The position numbers and the translations under genes were made by a program. From the NCBI GenBank assembly GCA_028724885.1, contig JAQYTJ010000044.1, positions 1-38,908 of the forward strand: a stretch of DNA of 38,908 nucleotides, given 5' to 3'. The stretch is from Bacteroidales bacterium (GTDB taxonomy: Bacteria > Bacteroidota > Bacteroidia > Bacteroidales > UBA932). The notes beneath the pieces were generated by a model. That model was given only the letters and a program-made list of their open reading frames with translations. It was not told the DNA's origin and searched no databases. Shown here one piece after another: positions 8,342 through 18,039 of the stretch; the first letter of the stretch is position 1; every line of letters begins with the position of its first letter.

Positions 8342-10330
8342 ATGAATATGAAAAAGACAGTATCTGTATTGGCGCTCCTTTGCTCCGTTTTCGCTGCGTT
8401 TGCCCAGGTTCACATTTCGCAGTTGTTTTCGGATAACATGGTTTTGCAGAGGAACAGCAAAGCTCCGCTGTGGGGCAAGGCAAAAGCTGGATCTACCGTA
8501 TCCGTCATCACTTCCTGGGACGGCAAGAGCTACTCTGCCGTGGCAGGACCTGACGGAAAATGGTCTGTAAAGGTCAGCACGCCGGATGCCGGCGGTCCGT
8601 ATTCAATTACTTTCAATCAAGGGCGCAAGTCCACGGTCTTGAAAAACGTGATGTCCGGCGATGTCTGGATTTGCTCCGGACAGTCCAATATGGAGATGCC
8701 GGTCGAAGGATGGGGCAAAGTCACGAATTACGAGCAGGAGGTCTCCGAAGCGGTGCAATATCCTGGAATACGCCTGCTGAACCTCAAGAGGGCATATTCA
8801 GATGCCCCTCAGGAGGATTTTGAAGTCAAAGATGAATATGGCTGGGACATCTGCGGTCCTGCTACGGTAGCGAATTTCTCCGCATGCGCCTATTTCTTCG
8901 GTCGCGAGCTGTACAAAGACTTGAATATTCCTATAGGCCTCATCAACACTTCATTTGGTGGCACATGCATCGAGTCCTGGATCGGTTCCGAGGCTATTAC
9001 GACTCTCGACAGCGAGAAAGATTTCATAGAGCAGGGAAAGGCTGTCGTCGGGAAAAGGTATGACGTGGATTCTTTGCGTAGAGTATGGTTTTCTCAGATT
9101 GATGCTAAAGATCGTGGTTTTTCCGGAAAGAAGGCTGTGTGGGCTGAGGCTGGCTTTGACGATTCTGCATGGAAGAATATTCATGTGCCTGGCGATGTTT
9201 CCAAGATGGGCATGGATGGCTTCGATGGAAGCATTTGGTTCCGGACTGCGTTCGAGATGCCTCAGGCATTCGCCGGCCATGATGTCGAACTTCGTTTGGG
9301 AACCATCGACGACAATGACGTAACCTATTTCAACGGACGGAAGATAGGCGAGACTTCTGGTTATTCGAATGAAAGGATATACGTGATCCCTGCACGCCTG
9401 GTGAAGGCTGGAAAAGCCCAGCTCACCGTGCGCTGCGTGGACACCCATGGATCTTGTGGAATAATGGGGCGTTATGGCAAGGTGGAAATAGCGTGTGGCG
9501 ACAAGTCAATTGATATTTCCGGCGATTGGAAATGTTGCTTCGGGGCGACTTCGGACGAAGTCATCAAAATTCCGGAAAGCTCTCTGAGGCCTGACTTCCC
9601 TTCGAACCAGTTCAATGCGATGCTGAACCCACTGATCCCTTTTTCCGTAAAAGGCGCACTATGGTATCAGGGCGAGACCAATGCTGATGCGTCTTATCAG
9701 TACAGAGAGACGCTTCCGCTCATGATCAGAAACTGGAGAGAACTGTGGGGTAACGAGATGCCGTTCTACATTGTCCAGCTTGCGAACTACATGGAACTCC
9801 AGACAGACCCAGGCGAGAAAAGCGGATGGGCAGAGCTTCGGGAGGCTCAGGCACTTTCTGCCCAGGCCGTGAAAGACGCTCACATGGCTGTAATAATAGA
9901 CATCGGCGATGCCAAAGACATTCATCCTAAAAACAAACAGGAAGTTGGCAGAAGGCTCGGCCTATTAGCTCGGAAATACACTTATGGCGAGGACATCTCT
10001 GCTGACAGCCCTGCAATGGAGTCATATTCTATTGAAGGCTCTTCGATCAGGATCCGCTTCAAGAATGCGAAATCTCTTGTAGCTGATGGCAAGGTGAGAG
10101 GCTTCGTCATCGCCGGTGGCGATCGTGTCTTCCATTTTGCGGATGCCAGAATAGATGGCTGCGATGTCGTGGTTTCCTGCCCTGACGTGAAATATCCTCT
10201 GGCCGTGCGCTATGCCTGGGCAAATAATCCTGTCTGCAATCTTTACAACGAAGCAGGCCTTCCAGCATGTCCGTTCCGTACAGATGACTGGATAGGGGTG
10301 ACTTACGGAAGAAAGCATAGAAATCCATGA
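8342..10330 (+). CDS. sialate O-acetylesterase-like (SASA) carbohydrate esterase
   Basis: 662 residues with a signal peptide (cleavage after AFAQ, residues ~20-22). SGNH/SASA hydrolase motifs are intact: CSGQSNMEMP with nucleophile Ser115, WYQGETNAD at 441-449, and the C-terminal DIH (Asp526, His528). A jelly-roll insertion of about 150 residues lies between the first two blocks, as in large Bacteroidetes members. Family enzymes remove acetyl esters from sugars; beside GH106 and GH28 genes, acetylated rhamnogalacturonan is a better substrate guess than sialic acid. ATG at 8342 or 8348 are both possible starts. The stop overlaps the GH3 start. Confidence 0.85.
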   Translation: MNMKKTVSVLALLCSVFAAFAQVHISQLFSDNMVLQRNSKAPLWGKAKAGSTVSVITSWDGKSYSAVAGPDGKWSVKVSTPDAGGPYSITFNQGRKSTVLKNVMSGDVWICSGQSNMEMPVEGWGKVTNYEQEVSEAVQYPGIRLLNLKRAYSDAPQEDFEVKDEYGWDICGPATVANFSACAYFFGRELYKDLNIPIGLINTSFGGTCIESWIGSEAITTLDSEKDFIEQGKAVVGKRYDVDSLRRVWFSQIDAKDRGFSGKKAVWAEAGFDDSAWKNIHVPGDVSKMGMDGFDGSIWFRTAFEMPQAFAGHDVELRLGTIDDNDVTYFNGRKIGETSGYSNERIYVIPARLVKAGKAQLTVRCVDTHGSCGIMGRYGKVEIACGDKSIDISGDWKCCFGATSDEVIKIPESSLRPDFPSNQFNAMLNPLIPFSVKGALWYQGETNADASYQYRETLPLMIRNWRELWGNEMPFYIVQLANYMELQTDPGEKSGWAELREAQALSAQAVKDAHMAVIIDIGDAKDIHPKNKQEVGRRLGLLARKYTYGEDISADSPAMESYSIEGSSIRIRFKNAKSLVADGKVRGFVIAGGDRVFHFADARIDGCDVVVSCPDVKYPLAVRYAWANNPVCNLYNEAGLPACPFRTDDWIGVTYGRKHRNP

Positions 10331-12615
10331 AAATTTCAAATGCCCTATCTTGCGTTGCTGCCATTATAGCTCTGATTTCTTGCTCTGGGAGGGACTGGCG
10401 CGATGTATCGTTGCCGGCATGGGACAGAGCAGAGGCTCTGCTTCGCGAGATGACGCTTGAAGAGAAAATAGGCCAGATGTGCCAGTTCGTGGCACCTTGC
10501 TACGTTCCGCCTGGCCAAGGTTCGCCTTACAAGAACATCGATGCCACGGACGAAAATCTGGGGAACAAGGATCTGGCGGACAAGATACGCCGGGGCGAGG
10601 TGGGTTCTTTCCTGCACGTGATGACCTCGAAGGAGGCAGTCGCCCTTCAGCAGCTCGCCCAAGAGAGCCGTCTTAAAATACCTCTCCTGATAGGAATAGA
10701 TGCGGTTCATGGGAATGCGCTTCTGGAAGGATGCACAGTCTACCCTACGAATATAAACATGGCTTCTACCTTCAACCCTTCCCTGATGGAGAAAATCGGG
10801 GCGGAGACGGCAGACGAAATGCGTCAGACGGGAGCATGCTGGACCTTCTCTCCTAATCTGGACGTGTCTCGCGATGCCAGATGGGGGCGCATGGGAGAAA
10901 CATTCGGAGAGGATCCTCTGCTGGTCTCTGAAATGGGGAAATATCTCATCTGGGGCTTGCAGGGACGGGATCAGTCATATTCTGATAATCATGTCCTAGC
11001 CTGTGCGAAGCATTTTATAGCTGGCGGGGAACCGCGTGGTGGGCTGAATGCTTCTCCGATGGATGTCTCCGAGGGGAAAATGCGCGAAGTCTTCCTGCCG
11101 CCTTTCGTCGCTGCCGTGAATGCTGGCGTCGCCACTATGATGCCTGCACACAATGAAATTAACGGCATTCCTTGTCATGCGAATTCCTGGCTGCAGAAAG
11201 ACTTGCTGCGGGACGAACTTGGCTTTAAAGGTTTCACAGTCAGCGACTGGATGGACATCGAGAGGCTCTATTCCATGCATCATTTCGTAAAAGACTCTAC
11301 CGAGGCGTTCATAACTGCGGTAGAGGCTGGCGTGGACATCCACATGCAGGGAGCCAAATTCTTCGAGGCGGTTCGTGAGGCTGTTAAGTCTGGCAGGATT
11401 CCTGAAAAGCGCATAGACGATGCGGTACGGAATATCTTAACGGCTAAGTTCGCTCTCGGGCTGTTCGAGAATCCGGTTCCGGTTTCAAAGCGGTCGATAG
11501 ACAGGGCTGCCGAGCATCGCCAGACCGCTCTGGAAGCGGCGAGGCAAGGAATAGTATTGCTGAAGAACGATTCGTTCGGTGGCTCTGAGAAGGTTCTGCC
11601 TCTTCGTAGTCCAAAAAGAATATTCCTAGCTGGCCCTAATGCAGACAGCCAGACGATTCTTGGGGACTGGGCGGCTCCGCAGGCCGATTCGTTGGTGACC
11701 ACTGTCTACGATGGCATGCTTGAGTGCTTTCCTGATTCGGAGATAGACACGATGTTCTTCGGCGGTAGGATAGCGTCGGTCGATGCCCGGGGCATTTCCG
11801 ATGCCGCCAGTAGAGCCGCAGCCGCAGATGCGTGCGTATTGGTGCTCGGGGACAATTCGCAGAGGTATTCTGCGTTCGGAAGGACGTGCGGAGAGAATTG
11901 TGATAGGGACGACATCGACTTTCCGGGCATGCAGGAAGGGCTTCTGGAAGCCGTGGCATCTGCCGGAAAGCCTGTAGTGCTGGTCATTATGAGCGGCAGG
12001 GCTCTCAGCGTGCGCTGGGCTGCGGAGAATATTCCTGCTATTCTTGAGACATGGGAACCGGGATCTATCGGTGGTCAGGCCATCGCCGAGATTCTTTGCG
12101 GCAAGGTGAATCCATCGGGAAAGCTGCCTGTAACGATTCCTCGCAGCGTTGGCCAGATTCCGACCACATACGACTACAAAGGATCTCAATATTCCCGGCA
12201 ATATGCTACCTCCCGTACCGGCTGCCTGTTTCCATTCGGATACGGCCTCAGCTACAGCAAGTTCACATATTCCAAGCATGCCATAACGTCAGATGTCATC
12301 GCCGTCGCTGATTCTGCTATTGTCAGCGTGGATGTCACCAACGATGGTCCTATGGATGGGGACGAGGTAGTTCAATTGTATGTCCATGATGAATATGCCT
12401 CCGTGACTCGGCCACTTAGAGCCTTGAAGGCTTTCCGTAGGGTGCACGTTAAGGCTGGAGAAACCGTCAGCGTCCAGTTCACGGTGAAGGAAGACATGCT
12501 TCGCTGCTGGAGCGCCAACGGCAGATGGGAAGCCGAGCCAGGCGACTTTAAAATATTCGTCGGATCGTCCTCTGCAGACAAGGATCTCACCTCGCTTCAT
12601 TTGAAAGCCGAATAA
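10327..12615 (+). CDS. GH3 beta-glycosidase lipoprotein
   Basis: 762 residues. The N-terminus has a lipobox ending LISC with Cys19, so it is membrane-anchored. The TIM-barrel region starts at MTLEEKIGQM, and the nucleophile is Asp307 in GFTVSDW; KHFIAGGEPRGG marks the conserved K-H. The alpha/beta sandwich follows (~residues 400-640) and a fibronectin-III-like tail (DVTNDGPMDGDEVVQLYV) closes the protein, the usual GH3 order and length. GH3 members remove terminal beta-linked glucose, xylose or similar residues; here it probably trims the end of the glycan handled by the operon. Last gene of the operon; no convincing terminator follows. Confidence 0.9.
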   Translation: MKISNALSCVAAIIALISCSGRDWRDVSLPAWDRAEALLREMTLEEKIGQMCQFVAPCYVPPGQGSPYKNIDATDENLGNKDLADKIRRGEVGSFLHVMTSKEAVALQQLAQESRLKIPLLIGIDAVHGNALLEGCTVYPTNINMASTFNPSLMEKIGAETADEMRQTGACWTFSPNLDVSRDARWGRMGETFGEDPLLVSEMGKYLIWGLQGRDQSYSDNHVLACAKHFIAGGEPRGGLNASPMDVSEGKMREVFLPPFVAAVNAGVATMMPAHNEINGIPCHANSWLQKDLLRDELGFKGFTVSDWMDIERLYSMHHFVKDSTEAFITAVEAGVDIHMQGAKFFEAVREAVKSGRIPEKRIDDAVRNILTAKFALGLFENPVPVSKRSIDRAAEHRQTALEAARQGIVLLKNDSFGGSEKVLPLRSPKRIFLAGPNADSQTILGDWAAPQADSLVTTVYDGMLECFPDSEIDTMFFGGRIASVDARGISDAASRAAAADACVLVLGDNSQRYSAFGRTCGENCDRDDIDFPGMQEGLLEAVASAGKPVVLVIMSGRALSVRWAAENIPAILETWEPGSIGGQAIAEILCGKVNPSGKLPVTIPRSVGQIPTTYDYKGSQYSRQYATSRTGCLFPFGYGLSYSKFTYSKHAITSDVIAVADSAIVSVDVTNDGPMDGDEVVQLYVHDEYASVTRPLRALKAFRRVHVKAGETVSVQFTVKEDMLRCWSANGRWEAEPGDFKIFVGSSSADKDLTSLHLKAE

Positions 12616-13223
12616 AATCTTTCGGCGTAGGCTCTACGACTCCGATTTGTCCTATCCCGAAAACTATGTTACAGAATGCTTTCGAAACCATGCACAGAAG
12701 TGCCTATAATTGGTTTTCTGAAAGTACGATGTGTTTTTTTACAAGGTACTTTATGACTTTCAGGTGCCTTTAATGCCAGCTTATCCATCGGATTCCGCTT
12801 CACCTACTCTCTGCCTCCAGCCTGTCAAAAGTTCCGTTTCTCTACTCAAGGAATCATATTCATCTATGCGCATCGCATATGCAAGGCATTCCTGCTGCGC
12901 ACAAACCCTTGCACCCATGGCATGTCATTCTTGATCTTGAGATGTGCAGGCAAATCCTTTTCCATTACTAGGAGAGCTGCATCCATTGTGTTTTTTTGAA
13001 ACGTCGATGCAGTGGAAATAGTTAAAAGCCATGAATTCGTAATGGATTCTTGTTAGGTTAATCTTTTTGTTGAACTCGTGAACCCTATTCAGGACAAACA
13101 CCCTCTATACGGCACGAGTCGCAACGTGTACACCCTCTGCATACTCGTCCTGAATAGGTCGCTTTTCGGAGAGAGTGTGTGGGAAAGCCTCATTTCGTAC
13201 GTTCTTTAAATTGCAGAGTCCGA
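12616..13223. other. 608-base gap between convergent operons
   Basis: No intact family gene is recognised. On the minus strand, 12781-12918 can be read as a 45-residue frame (MGARVCAQQE...RVGEAESDG) with coding-like composition; it may be a relic and resembles nothing I can name. The right half carries a perfect 12-bp inverted repeat, listed separately. Both flanking operons end here, so termination signals are expected, but no classical hairpin plus T-run was found. Confidence 0.45.
13084..13158. repeat. 12-bp perfect inverted repeat with internal direct repeats
   Basis: CCTATTCAGGAC (13084-13095) and GTCCTGAATAGG (13147-13158) are exact complements flanking 51 bases. The interior contains two copies of ACACCCTCT (near 13108 and 13131). 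There is no T-run, so it is not a classical terminator. It lies between two convergent transcription units. Confidence 0.65.
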
Positions 13224-14414
13224 TCATTGATGGACCGGGCGTCCGGTCACGAAAGAGCAGAAATCCTGGTAGAGTTCCTGCTCCTCTGTATTGCCGGACC
13301 GGGACAGGACATACACAGCCCAGCTGCCCTGATAATAGGCTAGCCTGTGGGAAGCCCAGATTCCACGTTTTCTGAAAACTTCCATGTAGTCTCGGAGCTT
13401 GTATTCGAAACCGTACTGCACTTGAACCTTCTCGTCGAATTCGATTTCCATGTCCATGTCATATTTCAGAGCCAAGTCGCATGCTTCCTCCAGACGTGAT
13501 TTAGGTATGGAAGCATTGAAAAAGTAGTTCGGCTGGAGATAGGCTGCATCGAATCCATATTCTTTCCATCTGGTGTACCCTGCGGCATTGAAAAACGGGA
13601 TCCATTTGAAACTGTAGTCGAGTTGGTCTAGATACTTGCTCAACGGTTTCAAAATCGTGTCCGTGTCTTGCGAAGTTTCCGCGACCCAGTAAAAACCGGC
13701 TAGTTCTACATGCTGAAAATGCTTGGAATAAAATTGACGTCGGACTTCGTCGATGTACCATCGGCAGGCAAGAATCCTGTCACGTAAGTTCTTGAAATCG
13801 AGGGTTTTCCCGTCCAGCATTCCCCAGTAGGAGGTTCCACCTGACTTCGTCGCAGAATAGAGGAAAGTGATTGGTTCTGGAATTCCGATGACGATTTTCC
13901 GCTTCTCTTGTGGGGCGCCTATGCGCTTTTCCGCTGCGGCGACCGCATTCTCGATGGCATCCACCCCCGAGCCGGACATGAAATAATAGTCGATCAGATT
14001 CTGCCAGTCCGTTTTGTCTGCAGAAGGCATGTATTCGCCCTGGTACTTATAACCTGTAACAAATGTCTTCCCAGGCCCGCCGTTCACTGCAGGATCCATG
14101 AACTCAAGAAGCAGGAAACCGTCGAACAGCCAGTGTTCCTTTCCAGACCTGTCCTTGAAAGTCACATAGCTTGACATCCGGTCTTGATCCCAGCAGAAGG
14201 GCTTCCTATGGTGACCACCTCCGTAGAGAAGGACCATGTCCGAAGGGTAGGTCTTCTCAGTTTTCTTTTCTTCGCCAGGGAAAGGTGCTGATACGAATTT
14301 CATCGTATCGGTTGCATTGATCCAGTGTGGGATCGGTTTCGGACTGTCCGCACTGCATCCTAACAAAATCGGAATAGTTAAAGAAAGAATAATTTGAATC
14401 ATCATATTCATCAT
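13224..14414 (-). CDS. DUF4855-like lipoprotein
   Basis: About 396 residues from the ATG at 14414. An upstream in-frame ATG at 14540 would run into the preceding gene and bury the signal peptide, so it is rejected. The lipobox is LLGC with Cys20. The body resembles the DUF4855 family: WLFDGFLLLEF, a conserved aromatic-rich segment around DWQNLIDYYF, and IGIPEP. The predicted fold is TIM-barrel-like with acidic residues (LAGFYWVAE, DMEIEFDE), suggesting a glycosidase-like protein of unproven activity. It is the last gene of the PUL, about 100 bases after the phosphodiester glycosidase gene. Confidence 0.72.
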   Translation of the reverse strand: MMNMMIQIILSLTIPILLGCSADSPKPIPHWINATDTMKFVSAPFPGEEKKTEKTYPSDMVLLYGGGHHRKPFCWDQDRMSSYVTFKDRSGKEHWLFDGFLLLEFMDPAVNGGPGKTFVTGYKYQGEYMPSADKTDWQNLIDYYFMSGSGVDAIENAVAAAEKRIGAPQEKRKIVIGIPEPITFLYSATKSGGTSYWGMLDGKTLDFKNLRDRILACRWYIDEVRRQFYSKHFQHVELAGFYWVAETSQDTDTILKPLSKYLDQLDYSFKWIPFFNAAGYTRWKEYGFDAAYLQPNYFFNASIPKSRLEEACDLALKYDMDMEIEFDEKVQVQYGFEYKLRDYMEVFRKRGIWASHRLAYYQGSWAVYVLSRSGNTEEQELYQDFCSFVTGRPVHQ

Positions 14415-14514
14415 GTATTTTTTGACTCGGCCTAGCATCATGCAAATCTGCTGGCTCCCACAACAACTTTCGTTTCCGTGGGAGGTTAGGTCAGATGGTA
14501 CTTCGAATGACAGC

Positions 14515-16131
14515 CTACTTTCCACGCTTGTAAAAACCAATCGTGGAAACTACGGCACGTCCGCCATTGGAAGACACATCGTTCAGGTGGTTGCCAGAAA
14601 CTACCATCCCGGTCGATCCTCCTCCATCCAGATTGAGTGCACCGATGCAGCCGATTCCTTTCAGGATAGCGGCCTCCTCCAGCAGGGTCGCTCCCTTGCT
14701 GGAGTTGATCCTGCCATCACAGACGAACAGGATGACTCTCCCCTCATCGGTGTATCCGACGGCCGTGCGGTCAGGTGAAACCTCGGGACCGAAAATGTCG
14801 TAAGGAATCATCTCGTAGTTGGTCACATAGAAATCCTTGCCCTTGTCCGTAAGCGTGAAGTCGAAAGGACATTTTCCGTCTTTCAACAAAACCGGTCCTG
14901 CGCTTAGGGCGAAAGTCGGATTCCAGTTAACGGGCTTGCATGGATTCACCGTCGAAACTGGGATAAATTTATTCTCGCCCTTCACCGAAGGAAGCGGACG
15001 GTCGAAATAGAGGACTTGGCCGACTTCTTCACCTCCTACCCACCGTACGGCAGGCTTGCCTTCGGCATCTACCCCGAACAGACCACGGGTAACCGAATAC
15101 ATCGAATTGTATTCTGGATCATCAGGCTTGATAGAGCCTCGCAGCTTTGCAATGCTGCCGATGACGCGCGCATCGACAACAGCGACGCCGGTATGATTCC
15201 CATTCCAGAAATAGCCACCATTGACCAGTGCAATGCAGTTTCCCCCTGCTTCGGCATACTGGGCGTCAATTGTGGCAGCACTCGAAGGTACATTGACGCG
15301 AAGCTGCACATTCCCACTTTTCAAATCCGCCTCGACGTACCAAGCATGGAATTCCTTGCCGTTAAGCGGCGATGTCGTCTCATACAGAGCGACTTCGGAA
15401 GGCAGGGAAAAACGTGTGATACGCTTCCAATCCAGCTGGATTGGTTTTATTCCGTCCTCGATCTTTCCTTCGGCCACACTGCTGTAGTTCGTTCGGGAAC
15501 CGACGGACACGAATGCGCGGACCTGATAGTTTCGGCCATATTCCAGCAATGTATTCGGAATCACCTGGAATACGGATCCGTCCGCAAGCGGAGCTGGACC
15601 GTATTGACAGGAGTCGGACAGCTCAGGAACACGGGCATTGCTCCAGCAGAGTCCATGCCTGACAACGGAACCATCCGTGTTCTCCGAGATCCGGTAGCGG
15701 ACACCGATGCACTGCGGATAGGACTTGACAGCTTCAATCTTAACTGAGGGAACTCTCGGAAGCCGCGTCAGATCGAATTTTCTGTAAATGATGCGGGAGT
15801 TATCAGCCTCCGTCAATCCTAGACTCTGCACACCGAAAAAGTAGGACTTCCCCTCCTGCAGGCCCTTATCAATTACGTATGACGTGACATTCTTTTCGAC
15901 CGTTCCAGCCTTCCAGCGTACCGATGCATCTTCTGCATTTCTGACCCAGACTGCGAACCCTACCTCAGAATCGCTGTTGTCTTTCCATGACACTTTGACG
16001 GAAGCCGTATCTAGACGTTCGACGTAAACATCGGTCGGCGTGGACGCATATTCCGGAACAACATCCTGCCGACTCGTTTTGGAACAGGCGATCAGGGCGA
16101 TCGACAACAGAACCGTTAGAATTTTTTTCAT
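14515..16131 (-). CDS. phosphodiester glycosidase (NAGPA-like) lipoprotein
   Basis: 538 residues from the ATG at 16131; an ATG six codons upstream precedes a less typical signal and is not preferred. The lipobox is LIAC with Cys16. An N-terminal fibronectin-III-like module covers about residues 25-120 (VYVERLDTASVKVSW). The C-terminal half matches the NAGPA family: ALVNGGYFW, a long TAVGYTDEGRVILFVCDGR strand pair and the hallmark LNLDGGGST near residues 499-507. The mammalian relative hydrolyses GlcNAc-alpha-1-phosphodiesters in forming mannose-6-phosphate tags. A surface or periplasmic lipoprotein here may unmask a phosphodiester-linked glycan. It starts 23 bases after the binding-protein gene. 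Confidence 0.85.
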   Translation of the reverse strand: MKKILTVLLSIALIACSKTSRQDVVPEYASTPTDVYVERLDTASVKVSWKDNSDSEVGFAVWVRNAEDASVRWKAGTVEKNVTSYVIDKGLQEGKSYFFGVQSLGLTEADNSRIIYRKFDLTRLPRVPSVKIEAVKSYPQCIGVRYRISENTDGSVVRHGLCWSNARVPELSDSCQYGPAPLADGSVFQVIPNTLLEYGRNYQVRAFVSVGSRTNYSSVAEGKIEDGIKPIQLDWKRITRFSLPSEVALYETTSPLNGKEFHAWYVEADLKSGNVQLRVNVPSSAATIDAQYAEAGGNCIALVNGGYFWNGNHTGVAVVDARVIGSIAKLRGSIKPDDPEYNSMYSVTRGLFGVDAEGKPAVRWVGGEEVGQVLYFDRPLPSVKGENKFIPVSTVNPCKPVNWNPTFALSAGPVLLKDGKCPFDFTLTDKGKDFYVTNYEMIPYDIFGPEVSPDRTAVGYTDEGRVILFVCDGRINSSKGATLLEEAAILKGIGCIGALNLDGGGSTGMVVSGNHLNDVSSNGGRAVVSTIGFYKRGK

Positions 16132-16154
16132 ATCGTATCTTCTTTGCAATTTAA

Positions 16155-17993
16155 CTACAGATCATAACGTGTAATTTCGTAGGCCAGCACCCCATGATCT
16201 GTCACGAGCATATAAACCTGGACGGCATTGTTGTCCGCACTTCTTCCGAAAGCCACGTCGCCTGTCTTGTTTCCGTTATCACCGATGGAACCGTCGTCGT
16301 TGTAGTAAGATGTGAACCCGGAAAGCGTAGGATTCTGCGCGCCCTTCCCGACTGGTCTCCCGTTGGTGTAGTCGAAATTGTCAAGGCGGGAATCGAGTAT
16401 TTCGTGTTCGTTGAATGTACTCGGGGATACGCTTGTCACGTCTTCGACGACCAGACGACAATACTGAAGGGCTCCGGTACTACCACCGCTGAGATAGGAG
16501 TTCACCATTCCGATCAGTTTCATGCCGTTGAATTCCGTATAACCCATTCCGTTCAACATGCCACCCCACCAGCTTCCTCTTGGCAGCATCACAATCGGGG
16601 TCATGCCGTCCGCTTGGGATACATATGCGACCTTGCGTGCGCCTGCACTGTTGTGGAGGAAGGCACCGGTCGGACGGGTGTCGAGAGGAAGGATGGTCGT
16701 CTGATTCTCCCACATAGAAAGACCCCATGCGGAACCCGTAATCGATTGTACTGTACCGTCCTTCAGAATGATGCGCATTATGCGCGCCATGGCAGGTGAA
16801 AGCGTGGTGATAATCGCATCACCCTGCGTGACATCCCCACGTATCCCAATCTTGCGTCCAACGTCCCACGTGCCGCCTGCTACGGTTGCGTTGCTGCTGC
16901 GATAAGCCCCAAAGATTGGATCGGACGTAACGTCCCCGGAAAGGATTTTGACAGGGGCCTTGTCGAGTCCGTCTTTCCATGCATAGACTTCAAGCACATT
17001 GTTTGGCACCCACTTGTTGTTGGCTGCAGCCAGCGTCATCGCGACTAGATGTCCTGCATCGTCGGAAGCAATGGCATGCACTGTCGCTGTCTTGGTCAGG
17101 CACCCTTCAGTATTGATCTTTACATCGGGAAGCCGTTTTCCGGTGTAACGGTTGAAAATTAGAAAATCGCAATTCAACGCACTTATGACAAGGTAGTCTC
17201 CAACGACTGCGCACGAACGGTTGCTGGATTTTTCGAAACCAAACGTTTCTTTCAAGGAAGGCCTGATATTGAAAAGGAAGGACATGCGGCCTACCTGTCC
17301 CTCAGGTACTAAGGCTGGATAACCGAACTTGACCTTGTAGACCGCGACGGTTCCATCTTGGGCGACGACTTTGATTTCCGGAGATCCGGACAGGTCGAGC
17401 GTGCCGTCCTTATTGACGGAAGATGACTCCACAGTCGCCCACGGGGACACTTCGACTGTAGCCCTGCGGGAAGCTGACTCAATGGTGGAAGTTGTCTTGA
17501 AAATATTGATTTCTCCTTTTTCATCTCCGTTGGGAGCCTTCCAGGAAATCAGCGCCGTCGGGACATCCGCCAAGGATACCTTGGTGACCAGCGCAAGGGA
17601 CGATTTGACATATTCCGCAGTAATCGTATACGCTTTGCTGGTTCCGTCCGCACGAGTCAGTACGGACAGGAATCCTTTCTCCAAGTCATGTATGCCGGAA
17701 ATTCCGGGGACGAAACTCGCACCTATTGGCATTGTGGCTATCAGTTTCATCTGGGTGAGATCTCCCTGCACCGGTTCTGTGTCGGAAACATAGTAGGGTA
17801 CTTGAATTTTGATTGTTCCGGCATTTTCGTCAATCTTAGCTTCGTACTGTTGTGTCGATCCTACGAACATGCCTTTTACAGAAACCGAGCCGTTGACCGC
17901 CTCTGGAATCGTAACAAGTTCATCTGGGGTCCGGCATCCGGACAGCATGACCGCCAAGGTTATTGCTATTGAAGTTAAATATTTGTGTGTCAT
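16155..17993 (-). CDS. SusE-position surface lipoprotein (DUF5018/DUF4623-like)
   Basis: 612 residues with a strong lipoprotein signal, MLSGC with Cys20. The N-terminal ~220 residues contain two beta-sandwich-like segments ending in YTITAEY and YKVKFG, the pattern of DUF5018-type modules. The remaining ~390 residues appear to form a beta-propeller-like region (repeats such as CAVVGDYLVIS and FLIFNRYTG) resembling DUF4623 proteins. The position directly after susD, with a 46-base gap, is the usual place for a surface glycan-binding protein, and that role is inferred. It is not an obvious enzyme. The domain names come from remembered family resemblance and carry moderate certainty. Confidence 0.72.
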   Translation of the reverse strand: MTHKYLTSIAITLAVMLSGCRTPDELVTIPEAVNGSVSVKGMFVGSTQQYEAKIDENAGTIKIQVPYYVSDTEPVQGDLTQMKLIATMPIGASFVPGISGIHDLEKGFLSVLTRADGTSKAYTITAEYVKSSLALVTKVSLADVPTALISWKAPNGDEKGEINIFKTTSTIESASRRATVEVSPWATVESSSVNKDGTLDLSGSPEIKVVAQDGTVAVYKVKFGYPALVPEGQVGRMSFLFNIRPSLKETFGFEKSSNRSCAVVGDYLVISALNCDFLIFNRYTGKRLPDVKINTEGCLTKTATVHAIASDDAGHLVAMTLAAANNKWVPNNVLEVYAWKDGLDKAPVKILSGDVTSDPIFGAYRSSNATVAGGTWDVGRKIGIRGDVTQGDAIITTLSPAMARIMRIILKDGTVQSITGSAWGLSMWENQTTILPLDTRPTGAFLHNSAGARKVAYVSQADGMTPIVMLPRGSWWGGMLNGMGYTEFNGMKLIGMVNSYLSGGSTGALQYCRLVVEDVTSVSPSTFNEHEILDSRLDNFDYTNGRPVGKGAQNPTLSGFTSYYNDDGSIGDNGNKTGDVAFGRSADNNAVQVYMLVTDHGVLAYEITRYDL

Positions 17994-18039
17994 TATCTTG
18001 ATTGGCTTTATAAAACAATAAGTGTCAGATCCGGCTCAA

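Noticed and set aside
12618..12650. terminator after the GH3 gene
   Set aside because: Only a five-base stem (CGTAG/CTACG) with no T-run.
16194..16799. 201-codon plus-strand open frame
   Set aside because: Antisense shadow of the SusE-position lipoprotein gene.
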